From contig JANLRD010000082.1 of NCBI GenBank assembly GCA_031368215.1, positions 1 to 47,973 on the forward strand: 47,973 nucleotides of DNA, in the 5' to 3' direction. Origin of the DNA: JANLQX01 sp031368215. Its GTDB lineage: Bacteria > Actinomycetota > Acidimicrobiia > Acidimicrobiales > JANYDT01. Positions 25,256 to 35,762 of the stretch are shown one piece after another (the stretch's first letter is position 1; the number at the start of each line of letters is the position of its first letter). Under the pieces are notes generated by a model. The model ran no database searches. It worked only from the letters and a program-made list of their open reading frames with translations, and had not been told where the DNA came from. The position numbers and the translations under genes are program-made.

Positions 25256-25960
25256 CTACTCGTTCTGCCAGTCGTACGGAGCGTTGTCCTCCACGAGATA
25301 CCCGGGTAGTGCGGCCGCGGCGGCTCGGGCGTTGCGGATGAACGATGACACCTTGCGCGGGTCTTTCCGGCCGGCGGATGCCTCGGTGCCGGACGCGACA
25401 TCGACGCCCCACGGCCGTACACGACGCACGGCGTCGGCCACGTTGAGCGCGCTGAGACCACCGGAGAGGATCAGCTTGCGGCCTTCGGGAACACCGTCGG
25501 CGAGCGACCAGTCGAAGACCTCACCGGACCCCGGGTTGGCGTTGTCGAGCATGATCAGCCCGACCGGGTAGCGCTTCGCCTTGCCGATTTCCGGGTCGCC
25601 CGCGGCGAAGACCTTGATCGTAACGCCGACCCGACCGGCCACCTCGGCCGTTTCCGCGGCGGATTCGCGTCCGTGAAGTTGCGCTCCGGTCAGACCGCAG
25701 CGCAACACGATGTCGACAACACGGTCTGCCAGGTCGTCTCGGAACACCCCGAAGGTGATCACTTCGGGGGGCAGGCGCTTGACGATGTCGGACACGACGG
25801 TGGGCGAGATCTGACGCTTGGAACCGGCGGCGAAGATGAACCCGAGCGCGTCGGCCCCGAGCGCGACGCACAGGAGCGCGTCCTCTTCGTTGGTGATCCC
25901 GCAAATCTTCACGAAGAGGCCGTTCGGGGCCAATTCCTCAGCGCGCAGATGTCCAGTCAC
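25256..25960 (-). CDS. trpF: Phosphoribosylanthranilate isomerase TrpF
   Basis: It performs the Amadori rearrangement of PRA to CdRP, the step before TrpC. The 234-residue barrel begins with FVKICGITNEEDAL (catalytic Cys). It has GADALGFIFAAGSKRQIS, then GVFRDD, QLHG, MLDNANPGSG, KLILSGGLSALNV and GVDVASGTEAS, with the product-binding SGTE. It is encoded opposite to trpC, trpB and trpA and divergent from trpB. Start ATG 25960 gives a 13-residue N-terminal tail before the first barrel strand. Confidence 0.96.
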   Translation of the reverse strand: MTGHLRAEELAPNGLFVKICGITNEEDALLCVALGADALGFIFAAGSKRQISPTVVSDIVKRLPPEVITFGVFRDDLADRVVDIVLRCGLTGAQLHGRESAAETAEVAGRVGVTIKVFAAGDPEIGKAKRYPVGLIMLDNANPGSGEVFDWSLADGVPEGRKLILSGGLSALNVADAVRRVRPWGVDVASGTEASAGRKDPRKVSSFIRNARAAAAALPGYLVEDNAPYDWQNE

Positions 25961-26200
25961 CTACGTAGTTTGCCTGGTGAGGGCCCATCTGTGCGGGACG
26001 TTTCCGATCGCCGTCGGACAGGTTGCGCTCCCGGCCGAATTTCCTGCCCTCGGCCAGTGCCGCGGCGACGCAAGACCGCGCCGAACGGATACGAGACGTG
26101 AAAGCCGTTGACGGTCCGGCGGCGAACTGCGCTTGACTGGAATGGCACACGCGTACGGCCTCCCGGTCGGTCGCGCAAACCTGTTCTCGGAGCCTCACCC

Positions 26201-27462
<1,262 letters not shown>

Positions 27463-27466
<4 letters not shown>

Positions 27467-28275
27467 GCGGTCCCGCCACGTTCGAAGACCTGATCGGCAC
27501 CGGCCGGATCGAATCGGGGTTCCGCTCCTCGCGAGAAGCCGGCCGCAAGCTGCTCGTTCCGTTCGTGACCGGTGGCGTCACCGATGACTGGGTCGACATG
27601 GTGCGTGCCTGCGCGGCCGCTGGCGCCGACGCGATCGAGATCGGGATCCCGTTCTCCGACCCGGTGATGGACGGTCCGGTCATCCAAGACGCGTCGGTTC
27701 GGGCGCTCGCCCGTGGCGCGACGCCGCTTTCGGTACTCTCGGAGGCATCCAAAGCGGACGTCGGCGTTCCGCTCGTGGCGATGACGTCGTACAACATTGC
27801 GTTCCGCATGGGGCACCAGCGCTATGCCACGATGCTCGCCGACAACGGGTTCTCCGGAACGATCCTCCCCGACCTCCAACTCGATGAAGCCGACAACTGG
27901 ATCGATGTCGCTTCGGAGCACAACATCGAGAACGTCCTGCTCGCTGCCCCGACCACACCGGACGATCGTCTCGCCCGCATCTGCGCTGCGTCTCGTGGTT
28001 TTGTGTACGGCATTGGCACGATGGGCGTCACGGGAGAGCGGGCCTCGCTGGCCGCTTCGGCGTCGGTGATCGCGACACGGCTGAAGGCGGTGACCGATCG
28101 ACCCGTGCTCATCGGCATCGGCGTCTCCAACGGGGAGCAGGCTGCCCAGGTGGCGGCGATCGCCGACGGGGTGATCGTCGGCGCGGCGCTGGTCCGACGG
28201 ATCCTCGAAGGGCGTGGCCCCGAGGGCGTTGCCGAGTTCATCACGGAACTCCGCGACGCCATCGACAGTCTTTGA
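27463..28275 (+). CDS. trpA: Tryptophan synthase alpha chain TrpA
   Basis: It cleaves indole-3-glycerol phosphate to indole and passes it to TrpB through the inter-subunit tunnel. The 270-residue TIM barrel contains LLVPFVTGGVTDDW. GADAIEIGIPFSDPVMDGPVIQ holds the catalytic Glu and Asp, with LPDL and GVTGER following. The phosphate-binding GIGVSNGEQAAQ is also seen. ATG 27463 overlaps the trpB stop, giving coupled translation. Confidence 0.96.
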
Positions 28276-28434
28276 GGCGACGAAGCGCCAGGGCGCAGAC
28301 GGCGTGCATTCCGACGTCGAACCGCACGCCGTTGACGGTAGAGATCGTCCGATTTGGTGTGGATCGTCGGAACGCCCTGCTCGGGCACTAACCTTGCCGA
28401 TGTCCGACGCCGGTCGGCGCGTTGAGGAATGCAC

Positions 28435-29877
28435 ATGACTGACGACAACACGACTCCCGAAGAAGTTTCGGGCGTCGACGCTGCGGCCGCTCCGGTTGCC
28501 GAAGCTCCCGCTCCTACCCACGCCGATGCCGACCCGACGGAGGCTCCTCCAGCCATCGCCGCGGCCGAGACCGTCGAAGCATCCTCCACCGAGGCTGCGG
28601 ATGATGACGTGGCTGTTGCGTCCGAGCCCACCTCGGAGAGCGCCGTCGAACAGTTTGCAGAACCTGAGCTCGTGGCGCCCGTCGTCGATGCACCCGTCGT
28701 GGAAGCGGCGTCGTCCGACGCCCCCGACGCTGCGGTTGTCCTCGGGGAAGTGGCAGTCACCGCTGAAGCGGCACCGGAATCCGTCGCCGCAACCCCGGAC
28801 GCCTCGGCTGCTGTCAACGAGCCTGTTGTTCCGGTCTTCGTCTATCAGCCCGGCGACATCGTGCCCGGCGTGATCTCCGTGGTCGGTGCCAATGGCATCG
28901 AGGCCGACCTCGGTGAGGGCGCCATCGCGGTGATCCCGCGCGCCGAGCTGGTCGGCACCGACGAGCCCGCCGTCGGTGACGCCGTCGAAGGTACCGTCAC
29001 CAAGCTGCAGACCGGTACCGGTCGTTATGTGATCTCGCCCAAACGCGCAGCGCGCACCCGTGCTTGGGCCCGGATCACCGCCGCCCACGAGTCGGGCGAG
29101 CCGGTCAAGGGAACCGTCACCTCGACCACCAAGGGTGGACTGATCGTCGACCTCGGCATCCGGGCATTCCTGCCGGAGTCGCTCGTCGATGTGCGTCGCG
29201 GAACCAACCTGTCGTCACTGGTCGGCGAGGAAGTCGAAGTCGTCGTCATCGAGGCCGAGCTTTTGTCAGGCGAACGTGCCGCGGTCGAACGCCGTGGCGA
29301 GAAGGTCGTCGTCAACCGCAAGATGCTGATGGGCAAGGTGCGTGACGCCCAGCGAGCCGAGATGCTGGCGTCGATCTCGGTCGGGCAGAAGTTCACGGGA
29401 CCGGTCACCGCGGTGACCGACTTCGGGGCATTCGTCGACATCGGCGGTGCCGAAGGCCTCGTACACGTTAGCGAGCTTGCGCACCGCCAGATTCGCAAGC
29501 CGTCCGACGTGGTCAAGGTGGGCGACATCATCGATGTGATCGTCAAGGAGATCCGCGGTGACAAGGGCAAGATCAGCCTGTCGCGCAAGGCGGCGCTGCC
29601 AAGTCCGTGGAAAGCGTTCCAGAACGTCCACCAGGTCGGCGACCTCGTCTACGGCACGGTCACCGGCACCGCTGAGTTCGGGGCGTTCGTGCAGGTCGAA
29701 GGCGAGGGCTTCGAACCGATCGAAGGGCTCATCCACATTTCGGAGTTGAGCCGCTACCGGGTGGAGCAGGCGTCCGACGTCGTCGCCGTCGGCGAGGGCG
29801 TCTGGACCCAGATCCTCTCGATCGAGCCGGAGAAGCGCCGCCTCGCACTTTCGCTGCGTCGAGCCCTCGAGGGCTGA
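28435..29877 (+). CDS. S1-domain RNA-binding protein (ribosomal protein S1-like) with long acidic N-terminal extension
   Basis: The 480-residue protein is related to ribosomal protein S1. The first about 135 residues are low-complexity, rich in Ala, Glu, Asp, Pro and Val. Four S1 modules follow, starting near residue 139 (PGDIVPGVISVV), 225 (GEPVKGTVTSTTKGGLIVDL), 318 (GQKFTGPVTAVTDFGAFVDI) and 404 (GDLVYGTVTGTAEFGAFVQV). The first two S1 modules are the weakest, as in S1. It could be RpsA itself or a paralog; S1 usually has only a short lead-in. GAGG precedes ATG 28435. A hairpin follows the stop. Confidence 0.85.
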   Translation: MTDDNTTPEEVSGVDAAAAPVAEAPAPTHADADPTEAPPAIAAAETVEASSTEAADDDVAVASEPTSESAVEQFAEPELVAPVVDAPVVEAASSDAPDAAVVLGEVAVTAEAAPESVAATPDASAAVNEPVVPVFVYQPGDIVPGVISVVGANGIEADLGEGAIAVIPRAELVGTDEPAVGDAVEGTVTKLQTGTGRYVISPKRAARTRAWARITAAHESGEPVKGTVTSTTKGGLIVDLGIRAFLPESLVDVRRGTNLSSLVGEEVEVVVIEAELLSGERAAVERRGEKVVVNRKMLMGKVRDAQRAEMLASISVGQKFTGPVTAVTDFGAFVDIGGAEGLVHVSELAHRQIRKPSDVVKVGDIIDVIVKEIRGDKGKISLSRKAALPSPWKAFQNVHQVGDLVYGTVTGTAEFGAFVQVEGEGFEPIEGLIHISELSRYRVEQASDVVAVGEGVWTQILSIEPEKRRLALSLRRALEG

Positions 29878-29883
29878 TCTCCC

Positions 29884-29916
29884 GACTGTTTCGAGGGCGA
29901 AGCCCCCGGAACAGTC
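29884..29916 (+). terminator. Hairpin after the S1-domain gene
   Basis: GACTGTTTC (29884-29892) pairs with GGAACAGTC (29908-29916) with one mismatch, and the inner GGGC/GCCC pair closes over a GAA loop. It stands just past the stop at 29877 and before the convergent stop at 29938, so it could end transcription from both sides. No clear U-tract follows. Confidence 0.55.
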
Positions 29917-29937
29917 CCGGGTAACGGTTTGTCTCGT

Positions 29938-30222
29938 TCAGCCGTTGCCCCCTGCCGCCATGATGTCGGCGGTGATTCCCTGCACCCGCTGTCGCAGTTC
30001 CTCGAGCGCCTCCGCGGTCTGCTGCAGGGTTCGAGCCGTGTCGGGCCACGTTGACGACCGGAACTCCGTGGCGAGCACACCGTCCCACACCTCCGGGTCG
30101 GAGAGGACTTGACCTTCGGCGTTGAGGGCGGCGATCTGCTCCGCCAACCCACCCATCAGGATCGACTGCATTCGCGAGATGGCGGTTCGCCCCTGCTCGC
30201 TGGAAAGTACTCGGACGCTCAT
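29938..30222 (-). CDS. WXG100-like small helical protein
   Basis: The 94-residue protein begins MSVRVLSSEQGRTAISRMQSI, has DPEVWDGVLATEFRSSTWPDTARTL with a W-D-G between two helices, and ends in TAEALEELRQRVQGITADIM. That fits a helix-turn-helix hairpin of WXG100/ESAT-6-like proteins, which may be exported by type VII secretion. No EccC, EccD or second WXG gene is nearby, so the assignment rests on this sequence alone. ATG 30222 is chosen because the helices start there. The 242 bases upstream (30223-30464) hold no recognisable gene. Confidence 0.65.
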   Translation of the reverse strand: MSVRVLSSEQGRTAISRMQSILMGGLAEQIAALNAEGQVLSDPEVWDGVLATEFRSSTWPDTARTLQQTAEALEELRQRVQGITADIMAAGGNG

Positions 30223-30464
30223 GTTCGACCCTTCGCTTTCTGCCGTGCTCGGCCTTCGTCTGCTGCGGAAGCAGCACGACGGCACCAACGTAGGTAGCGC
30301 GATCCTGGCCGGAAAGAGCGTGATACTCGAGAGCGCCGAACCTCCTATCAAGTCGCGCAATGCAGTTGTTGCGTCGATGCGGAGCAGCGATTCAGCTGCC
30401 TTTCGAAGCCCTCTCGGATGCTGACTCGACCGACTATCGACGCCGAGACGTTCCGGTTGTCAAG

Positions 30465-32225
30465 TCAGCGCGTACGACGCCCGCGCCGGCCGAGCCGCTT
30501 GACGCCGAGCGCTTCAGCGGTGTCCTTCTGACGCCCGTCCATGCGCTTGGCAATGAGCGCTCGGCGCTCCTGGAGCTCGGCATAGGTGAGCGTATCGACG
30601 TGCGCCTCAACACCGATCGACGCCTTGAAGGCCGTGATGTCGATCATCTGCGTGGACATGTCGATGCCGACGTCACTGGCGATGCGCGCTCCGTGCTGCG
30701 TGGCGAAGTGCATGGCGATCTCGGTCAGCGTGCCGAACAAATCGAGGTTGGGTGCCAGCGTGGCCATCGCACCGTCGAGGAACAACAGGTCCTTGACGTA
30801 GAGCATGAGCTCTTTCGGCATACGGGCGCCGTAGCCGAGGAGCGCCTTGGTGATGTTGCGGATCTCCATGATCAGCTCATCGGGCGTCATCTTGGTCGGG
30901 TCCTTCACCGGACCGTCGAGGTTGAGGGTACGGATCACCTCGTCGATGTCGGTGTCCATCGGCAGCGCACCCAGTTCGCACAGCGCCTGCACCTGCATGC
31001 GAACGTCGTTCATCGTGCCGGCGAGCATGAGGCGCAGAAACGCCTGGCGCTTGACCACATCGAGACGGCCCGTGATCCCGTGATCGAGCAGCGCCGTGGT
31101 GCCGTCGGGAAGCACCATCAGATTGCCGCCGTGGAGGTCGCCATGGAAGATGCCGTAGAGCATCGCCCCTTCGAGGAACGCAACCATGCCGGCCTTGATC
31201 ACCGCTTCGGTATCAATACCACCAGCGCGCATACCTTCGGCATCGTCCCACGCGAAGCCCTGCAGTCGTTCCATGACCAGGACCCGTGGCGTGACGAGGG
31301 TCGGGTGAGGCCGGGGGACGACCATGGCCCGCTGTCCGGAGCTCGCGAGCACGCGTCCGATGTCGAGCATGTTCTGTGCTTCGAGCCGGAAGTCGAGCTC
31401 CTCCACGATGGTCTCGGCGAACAGCTCGACGAGCGCCGGCGGGTTGGCAAGCGCAGCGATCGGGATGCGACCGATGAGATGCGGCGCGAACCAGCTCATG
31501 GCCTTGAGGTCGCGGTGCACGAGCGAACGCACCGAAGGTCGCTGAACCTTGACCACAACCTCTTCGCCGGTGTGGAGGCGGGCAACATGCACCTGGGCGA
31601 TCGAAGCGGCGGCAAGCGCAGTGTGGGAGAACTCGGCAAACACCGCTTCGAGGGGCGCTCCGAGGTCCTCCTCGATGGTCCGGCGCACCACGGCGAAAGG
31701 TTCCGGCGGCACCCTGTCGCGGAGTTTTCGGAACTCGGTGACGAGCTCAGCGGGGAAGATCCCCTCGCCGGAGCTGATGATCTGGCCCATCTTGATGTAC
31801 GTCGGGCCGAGCTCGCCGAACGCAATCCGCAGGCGGCGCGAGATGCCGGCGCGGCTGATTTCGCCGCCCTTGGGCTTCTCTTTGATGCGCCACATTCCGA
31901 GCGCAAGGCCGAGGACGTGCGCGGTGCGGAGCAGACGGCGGCCGGGCGGAATCGTGCCCGGCCTCGTGAGTTCGGGGACCTGATTTCTTGTTGCCGCACG
32001 CACCTCATCGAGCCCGGTCCGCCACAGCATGTCCGCCTCGACGACCACCCACGGGCCGTTCGCCGTGAACGCAAACTCGACCGTGTCGGGTGCCGGCGCC
32101 GATTCACCGGCGGCGGCCGAATTCGTAGTCCCGCCGGCGTCGACGGCAGACGGGGGAACTGTCAGCGGATCGTCGGAGGTAGTTTCCGGCGCGGGACGCA
32201 GCACGGTGGGGGGAGAAACAGCCAT
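30465..32225 (-). CDS. ABC1/UbiB-family atypical kinase
   Basis: This 586-residue protein belongs to the ABC1/ADCK/UbiB family. The first about 60 residues are Ala/Pro/Ser-rich. The motifs are FGELGPTYIKMGQIISS (the KxGQ motif), ALAAASIAQVHVARL with the Ala-rich loop, VVVKVQRPSVRSLVHRDL, FHGDLHGGNLMVLPDG (catalytic Asp region) and LLDHGITGRLD (DFG equivalent). These proteins are ATP-binding and linked to quinone or lipid homeostasis; the exact substrate is unknown. No ubiquinone or menaquinone gene is beside it. ATG 32225 is used. Confidence 0.9.
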   Translation of the reverse strand: MAVSPPTVLRPAPETTSDDPLTVPPSAVDAGGTTNSAAAGESAPAPDTVEFAFTANGPWVVVEADMLWRTGLDEVRAATRNQVPELTRPGTIPPGRRLLRTAHVLGLALGMWRIKEKPKGGEISRAGISRRLRIAFGELGPTYIKMGQIISSGEGIFPAELVTEFRKLRDRVPPEPFAVVRRTIEEDLGAPLEAVFAEFSHTALAAASIAQVHVARLHTGEEVVVKVQRPSVRSLVHRDLKAMSWFAPHLIGRIPIAALANPPALVELFAETIVEELDFRLEAQNMLDIGRVLASSGQRAMVVPRPHPTLVTPRVLVMERLQGFAWDDAEGMRAGGIDTEAVIKAGMVAFLEGAMLYGIFHGDLHGGNLMVLPDGTTALLDHGITGRLDVVKRQAFLRLMLAGTMNDVRMQVQALCELGALPMDTDIDEVIRTLNLDGPVKDPTKMTPDELIMEIRNITKALLGYGARMPKELMLYVKDLLFLDGAMATLAPNLDLFGTLTEIAMHFATQHGARIASDVGIDMSTQMIDITAFKASIGVEAHVDTLTYAELQERRALIAKRMDGRQKDTAEALGVKRLGRRGRRTR

Positions 32226-32346
32226 ACCTCGACGCTACCGGTGTGGTCCGGTTACCTGGGCATCCTCCGGCCAGCGGAAACGTGACGTTTGGCCCACCCG
32301 GTCGGCCCGTCGGTTTCCGTCGGATCGGCATGCCGGGGCGGCCAGG

Positions 32347-32925
32347 TCAGTAGTCGATGCCCCGTTTGGCGGCAATGCCGGCATTGTATGCGTGCTTTGT
32401 ATCGACCATGGTGGTCACCGTGTCGGCGGCATCGACGAGTGCCGTGGGAGCGTCCCGACCCGTCAGCACGACATTGACGGTCGACGCTCGATTCCTGATC
32501 GCCTCGACGACCTCCTCGGTGCTGATCCAGCCCCACGTCATGGCGTAGGTGATCTCGTCGAGCACCAGAAGTTCGTGCGAACCGGTGCGAAGGGTGTCGG
32601 CGGCGGAATGCCACGCCTCGACGGCGAGTTGCTTCGACGATTCCATGTCGGCCGAATCCCAGGTGAAGCCATCGCCCGCCGACCACCATTCGGCGCCGAG
32701 ACGGGTGAGCATCTCCTCCTCGCCGGTCTTCCACTCGCCCGACTTCAGGAACTGGATCACCCGCACCTTCCATCCTCTTCCGAGGGCTCGCAAAGTAATG
32801 CCGAACGCCGCAGTGGATTTGCCCTTGCCGTTGCCGGTATTCACCACGACGAGCGAGGGAACGCGGCGGAGCTCGTTGCGGATCGGGGACTCGGTGGGCG
32901 GCACATCTTCGCTGGCTGGCACCAT
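32347..32925 (-). CDS. cobO: Corrinoid adenosyltransferase CobO/BtuR
   Basis: It adenosylates Co(I) corrinoids with ATP in B12 biosynthesis. The 192-residue protein has the P-loop NTGNGKGKSTAAFG, then GWKVRVIQFLKSGEW, LLVLDEITYAMTWGW (Walker B type), NVVLTGRDAP and the C-terminal DTKHAYNAGIAAKRGIDY, typical for BtuR/CobO. ATG 32925 is preferred because the long upstream frame lies on the opposite strand to cobS and has no family similarity. It is divergent from cobS, with 72 bases between starts. Confidence 0.93.
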   Translation of the reverse strand: MVPASEDVPPTESPIRNELRRVPSLVVVNTGNGKGKSTAAFGITLRALGRGWKVRVIQFLKSGEWKTGEEEMLTRLGAEWWSAGDGFTWDSADMESSKQLAVEAWHSAADTLRTGSHELLVLDEITYAMTWGWISTEEVVEAIRNRASTVNVVLTGRDAPTALVDAADTVTTMVDTKHAYNAGIAAKRGIDY

Positions 32926-32997
32926 CCCAGTGAAGCAGGTGCTGACTCCGCCACCGCCGAGTGCGACGACCAGTGTGTCCGCGGCAAGACTCGCTTC

Positions 32998-33780
32998 GTG
33001 TCCGGCCCATCCATCCTCCGTCGAGAACTCGGCCGGTACTTCGCCGCCCAGCAGTTCCTCACACGACTGCCGACGCCGTCGTGGACTCCGCACGAGGACG
33101 GCGAGCTCACCGCCAGCCTGAGATGGTTTGCCGTCGTCGGCGTGTTCATCGGCGGAGGCGTCGGCGGAGTCGCGGTGGCATTGCGAGAACTCGTTACTCC
33201 GACCTTCGCGGCGATCGTCGCGGTGGCCGTCGGCGCAGCGCTCACCGGCGCCTTCCACGAGGACGGGTTCGCTGACACATGCGACGCGTTCGGCGGGTAC
33301 ACGATCGAGCGCCGACGAGAGATTATGCGCGACAGTCGGGTCGGGACGTTCGGTGCGCTCGGCCTCGTTGCTCTGTTCGCCGCGAAGGTAAGCGCGCTGG
33401 CGACCGTCGCATCGACGGAATCGGCGTGGCAGGTCGTCGCCGTCTCCATCTGTGCACATACGGTTGCGCGGGCGGTGACGGTCCTCGCGATCCGGATAGT
33501 GCCGGCGGTGCAGGACCCCACATCGAGGACGCGCCCGTACCAGGCGACGTGGGTGACGGTCGGGATTGTTCTGTTCGCACCGACGATTCCCATCGCTGTT
33601 GCGGCACTGCGGTGGGATGCCGCCTTCGTCGGGGGCGCGGTCATCGTAGTGATCGAGGCCTCGCGATGGTTCTTCCGGCGTTTCTCGGGTGGCGTGACCG
33701 GCGACGGTCTGGGCGCCATCAACCAGGTCGCCGAGGTGATCGTGTGGGCGGTGGCCGCCCGATCGGCGATCGGCCGATAG
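32998..33780 (+). CDS. cobS: Adenosylcobinamide-GDP ribazoletransferase CobS
   Basis: It joins GDP-cobinamide and alpha-ribazole phosphate at the membrane, the final assembly of adenosylcobalamin. The 260-residue protein has RYFAAQQFLTRLPTP, then the strongly conserved TGAFHEDGFADTCDAFGGY, MRDSRVGTFGALGL, and several hydrophobic helices to the C-terminal GVTGDGLGAINQVAEV. Start GTG 32998 is chosen; the frame is open upstream only as shadow. No cobU or cobT is in this window, and no cobalamin riboswitch fits the 72-base divergent gap. Confidence 0.93.
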   Translation: MSGPSILRRELGRYFAAQQFLTRLPTPSWTPHEDGELTASLRWFAVVGVFIGGGVGGVAVALRELVTPTFAAIVAVAVGAALTGAFHEDGFADTCDAFGGYTIERRREIMRDSRVGTFGALGLVALFAAKVSALATVASTESAWQVVAVSICAHTVARAVTVLAIRIVPAVQDPTSRTRPYQATWVTVGIVLFAPTIPIAVAALRWDAAFVGGAVIVVIEASRWFFRRFSGGVTGDGLGAINQVAEVIVWAVAARSAIGR

Positions 33781-33822
33781 AACAGATACCGTTGCCCCCC
33801 ACCGCGAACCAGGAGTCCTGAC

Positions 33823-34743
33823 ATGGCCAGTCCCGAAGCCGACGCCTTCCACGAACTCGTTCGCCAATTCCGAGACGCGACGATCGGCACGTCGGCCACC
33901 CTGCCGAGTGTCGAGGAGATGCGCATGGGAGCGGAGATGACCATGGCCATGGTCGGCGTGGCCCCGACGGACGTGGTGGTCACCGAACGTCAACTCGCCG
34001 GCCGCCGCGCCCTGCGCATCGATCACGTTCGGGGGAGCGCGCCCGGCGTGGTGCTCTACCTGCACGGAGGCGCGTATGTGTTGAACAGCATCGAGTCCCA
34101 CCAGAAGCTGGCATCGGGCATCGTCAGTGCGTCCGGCGTCGGCGCCGTTGTGTTCGACTACCGGATGGCCCCCGAGTATCCGTTCCCGACAGCGGTCCAC
34201 GACGCGCTCTCCGCCTATCGGGCGCTGCTCGACGAAGGAATGCCAGCGTCGTCGATCATCGTGTCGGGGGACTCCGCCGGGGGAGGACTAAGCGTTGCGC
34301 TGCTGGTGTCGATCCGCGATGCCGGCCTGCCCCAGCCGGCCGGAGCGGTGCTGCTGTCGCCATGGACCGACCTCGAAGGGGTCGGGGAGACGATGGTGAC
34401 CAACGTCGGCCTCGACCTCATGGTGCAACGCGAGACGATGTTCGCCATCGGCGCGATCTACCTCAACGGCGCCGGCGTGCGATCACCGCTGGCCAGCCCG
34501 ATCTATGCCGACCTGCACGGCCTCGCCCCGCTCTTCGTCCAGGTCGGCGGCCACGAGGTGCTGCTTGACGATTCGACCCGTCTCGCGACGCTCGCCGCCC
34601 ACGCCGGGGTCGAGGTTCGCCTCCACGTGTTTCCCGAGATGCAGCACGTGTTCCAGACCGGTCTCGGACAGCTCCCCGAGGCCGACGCCGCGGTCGCCCT
34701 GATCGGTGCCTACGTCCGTGAGAAGCTCAACGTCGCCAGCTGA
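33823..34743 (+). CDS. HSL-family alpha/beta hydrolase (esterase/lipase)
   Basis: This 306-residue protein belongs to the hormone-sensitive-lipase group. The oxyanion-hole motif is YLHGGAYVLNSIESH, followed by FDYRMAPEYPFPTAVHD, the nucleophile elbow VSGDSAGGGLS, and QVGGHEVLLDDS with the catalytic Asp. The His is in PEMQHVFQ, near residue 278. No signal peptide is evident, so it is probably cytoplasmic. An AGGAG-type sequence precedes ATG 33823. The natural ester substrate is not known. It lies 42 bases after cobS and is convergent with the PfkB kinase. Confidence 0.9.
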   Translation: MASPEADAFHELVRQFRDATIGTSATLPSVEEMRMGAEMTMAMVGVAPTDVVVTERQLAGRRALRIDHVRGSAPGVVLYLHGGAYVLNSIESHQKLASGIVSASGVGAVVFDYRMAPEYPFPTAVHDALSAYRALLDEGMPASSIIVSGDSAGGGLSVALLVSIRDAGLPQPAGAVLLSPWTDLEGVGETMVTNVGLDLMVQRETMFAIGAIYLNGAGVRSPLASPIYADLHGLAPLFVQVGGHEVLLDDSTRLATLAAHAGVEVRLHVFPEMQHVFQTGLGQLPEADAAVALIGAYVREKLNVAS

Positions 34744-34773
34744 TGGTCCGGCCGCTCTCCGAGCTGGCCCAGG

Positions 34774-35703
34774 TCAGACGAGCTCGGATGCCCACGGCGG
34801 ATTCGCGCCGGCCCGGCTGCACGTGATCGCCGCAGCCCGGGCGGCGAAACCCAGCATCTCGGCGACCTGATGGTCGGTGAGCTCGTCGAGGTTGTTCCGG
34901 GAGAGTGCGCCGTGGTTGCTCAGCCAGGCCAGCATCGCCGCGTTCGCAGTGTCGCCGGCTCCGATGGTGTCGATGACCTCGACGCGTTCGGCCGGGACCG
35001 AGAGGGTCTTACCGTTGCTGCGAAAGGCGAGCAGAGCATCACCACCGCGGGTCAGAACGGTCACGCCGGGGCCGGTTCGGGCCAGGAAGGCTACGCGATC
35101 GATGATGTCCTCTCCCGGCCAGAGCGCCTCGATGTCGGCGTCGGAGACCTTGACGAGATCGGCCGCGGCGATCATTCGCTCGATGCGCCCTCGGTACGCG
35201 TCCACGTCATGCACCAGTCCGAGGCGCACGTTGGGGTCAAGCGCAAGGAACCGCGCGCCGACGGCGCGTTCGCGGAGAAACAGCGCTTCGAGGCTCGAGC
35301 CTGACGGCTCGAACACCAACGCACACGTGCCCATGTGCAGCGCGCGTACGGTTTCGTCGAAGACCGGGAGCATCTCGGTGGTGAGGCCCGGATCGGCGGT
35401 GCCGTTCGCATAGAACGTGTAGGCCGCCCCACCGGACGGGTCGATGTTGGCCACGGCCAGCGTGGAGAAGTCGTCGGTGTCGATGACCATCCCGAGAGCC
35501 ACCGACGCGCCGCCGAGATGGCGGCGGAGGCGCTCACCGAAACGATCCGTGGAGAGCCGCCCCAGGAAACCTGTCGTGATGCCGAGTCGCCCGAGGCCCA
35601 CCGCAGTGTTGCACGGACCGCCCCCTGGGTGGGCGTCGAAACGGCCCGATTGCGTGCGTGATGCCGTCAGGTCGATCAGAGCCTCTCCGCACACCACGAT
35701 CAC
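34774..35703 (-). CDS. PfkB-family carbohydrate kinase (fructokinase-like)
   Basis: This 309-residue ribokinase-fold kinase has CGEALIDLTASR at the N-terminus, HPGGGPCNTAVGLGRLG and FLGRLSTDRFG. The anion-hole and catalytic motif is DTIGAGDTANAAMLAWL, with the catalytic Asp in GAGD. It most resembles fructokinases; it could also phosphorylate another sugar or nucleoside. GTG 35703 is chosen because it lies at the start of the first strand; TTG 35724 is an upstream alternative. It is divergent from the ferredoxin gene at 35763. Confidence 0.87.
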   Translation of the reverse strand: MIVVCGEALIDLTASRTQSGRFDAHPGGGPCNTAVGLGRLGITTGFLGRLSTDRFGERLRRHLGGASVALGMVIDTDDFSTLAVANIDPSGGAAYTFYANGTADPGLTTEMLPVFDETVRALHMGTCALVFEPSGSSLEALFLRERAVGARFLALDPNVRLGLVHDVDAYRGRIERMIAAADLVKVSDADIEALWPGEDIIDRVAFLARTGPGVTVLTRGGDALLAFRSNGKTLSVPAERVEVIDTIGAGDTANAAMLAWLSNHGALSRNNLDELTDHQVAEMLGFAARAAAITCSRAGANPPWASELV

Positions 35704-35762
35704 GGTCGGCGAGCGTAGGCGCAAGGGCCGGATACGGTGGTAAGTCCACGCAACTTCGCATC

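Noticed and set aside
30122..30424. Plus-strand ORF opposite the WXG100-like gene
   Set aside because: It overlaps the better-supported minus-strand gene and has no recognisable motif.
32926..32997. Cobalamin riboswitch between cobO and cobS
   Set aside because: The gap is only 72 bases, far too short for a B12 riboswitch, and no B12-box sequence is seen.
34774..35703. PsuK assignment for the PfkB kinase
   Set aside because: Motifs fit fructokinase better and psuG lies 6 kb away; left as a possibility only.
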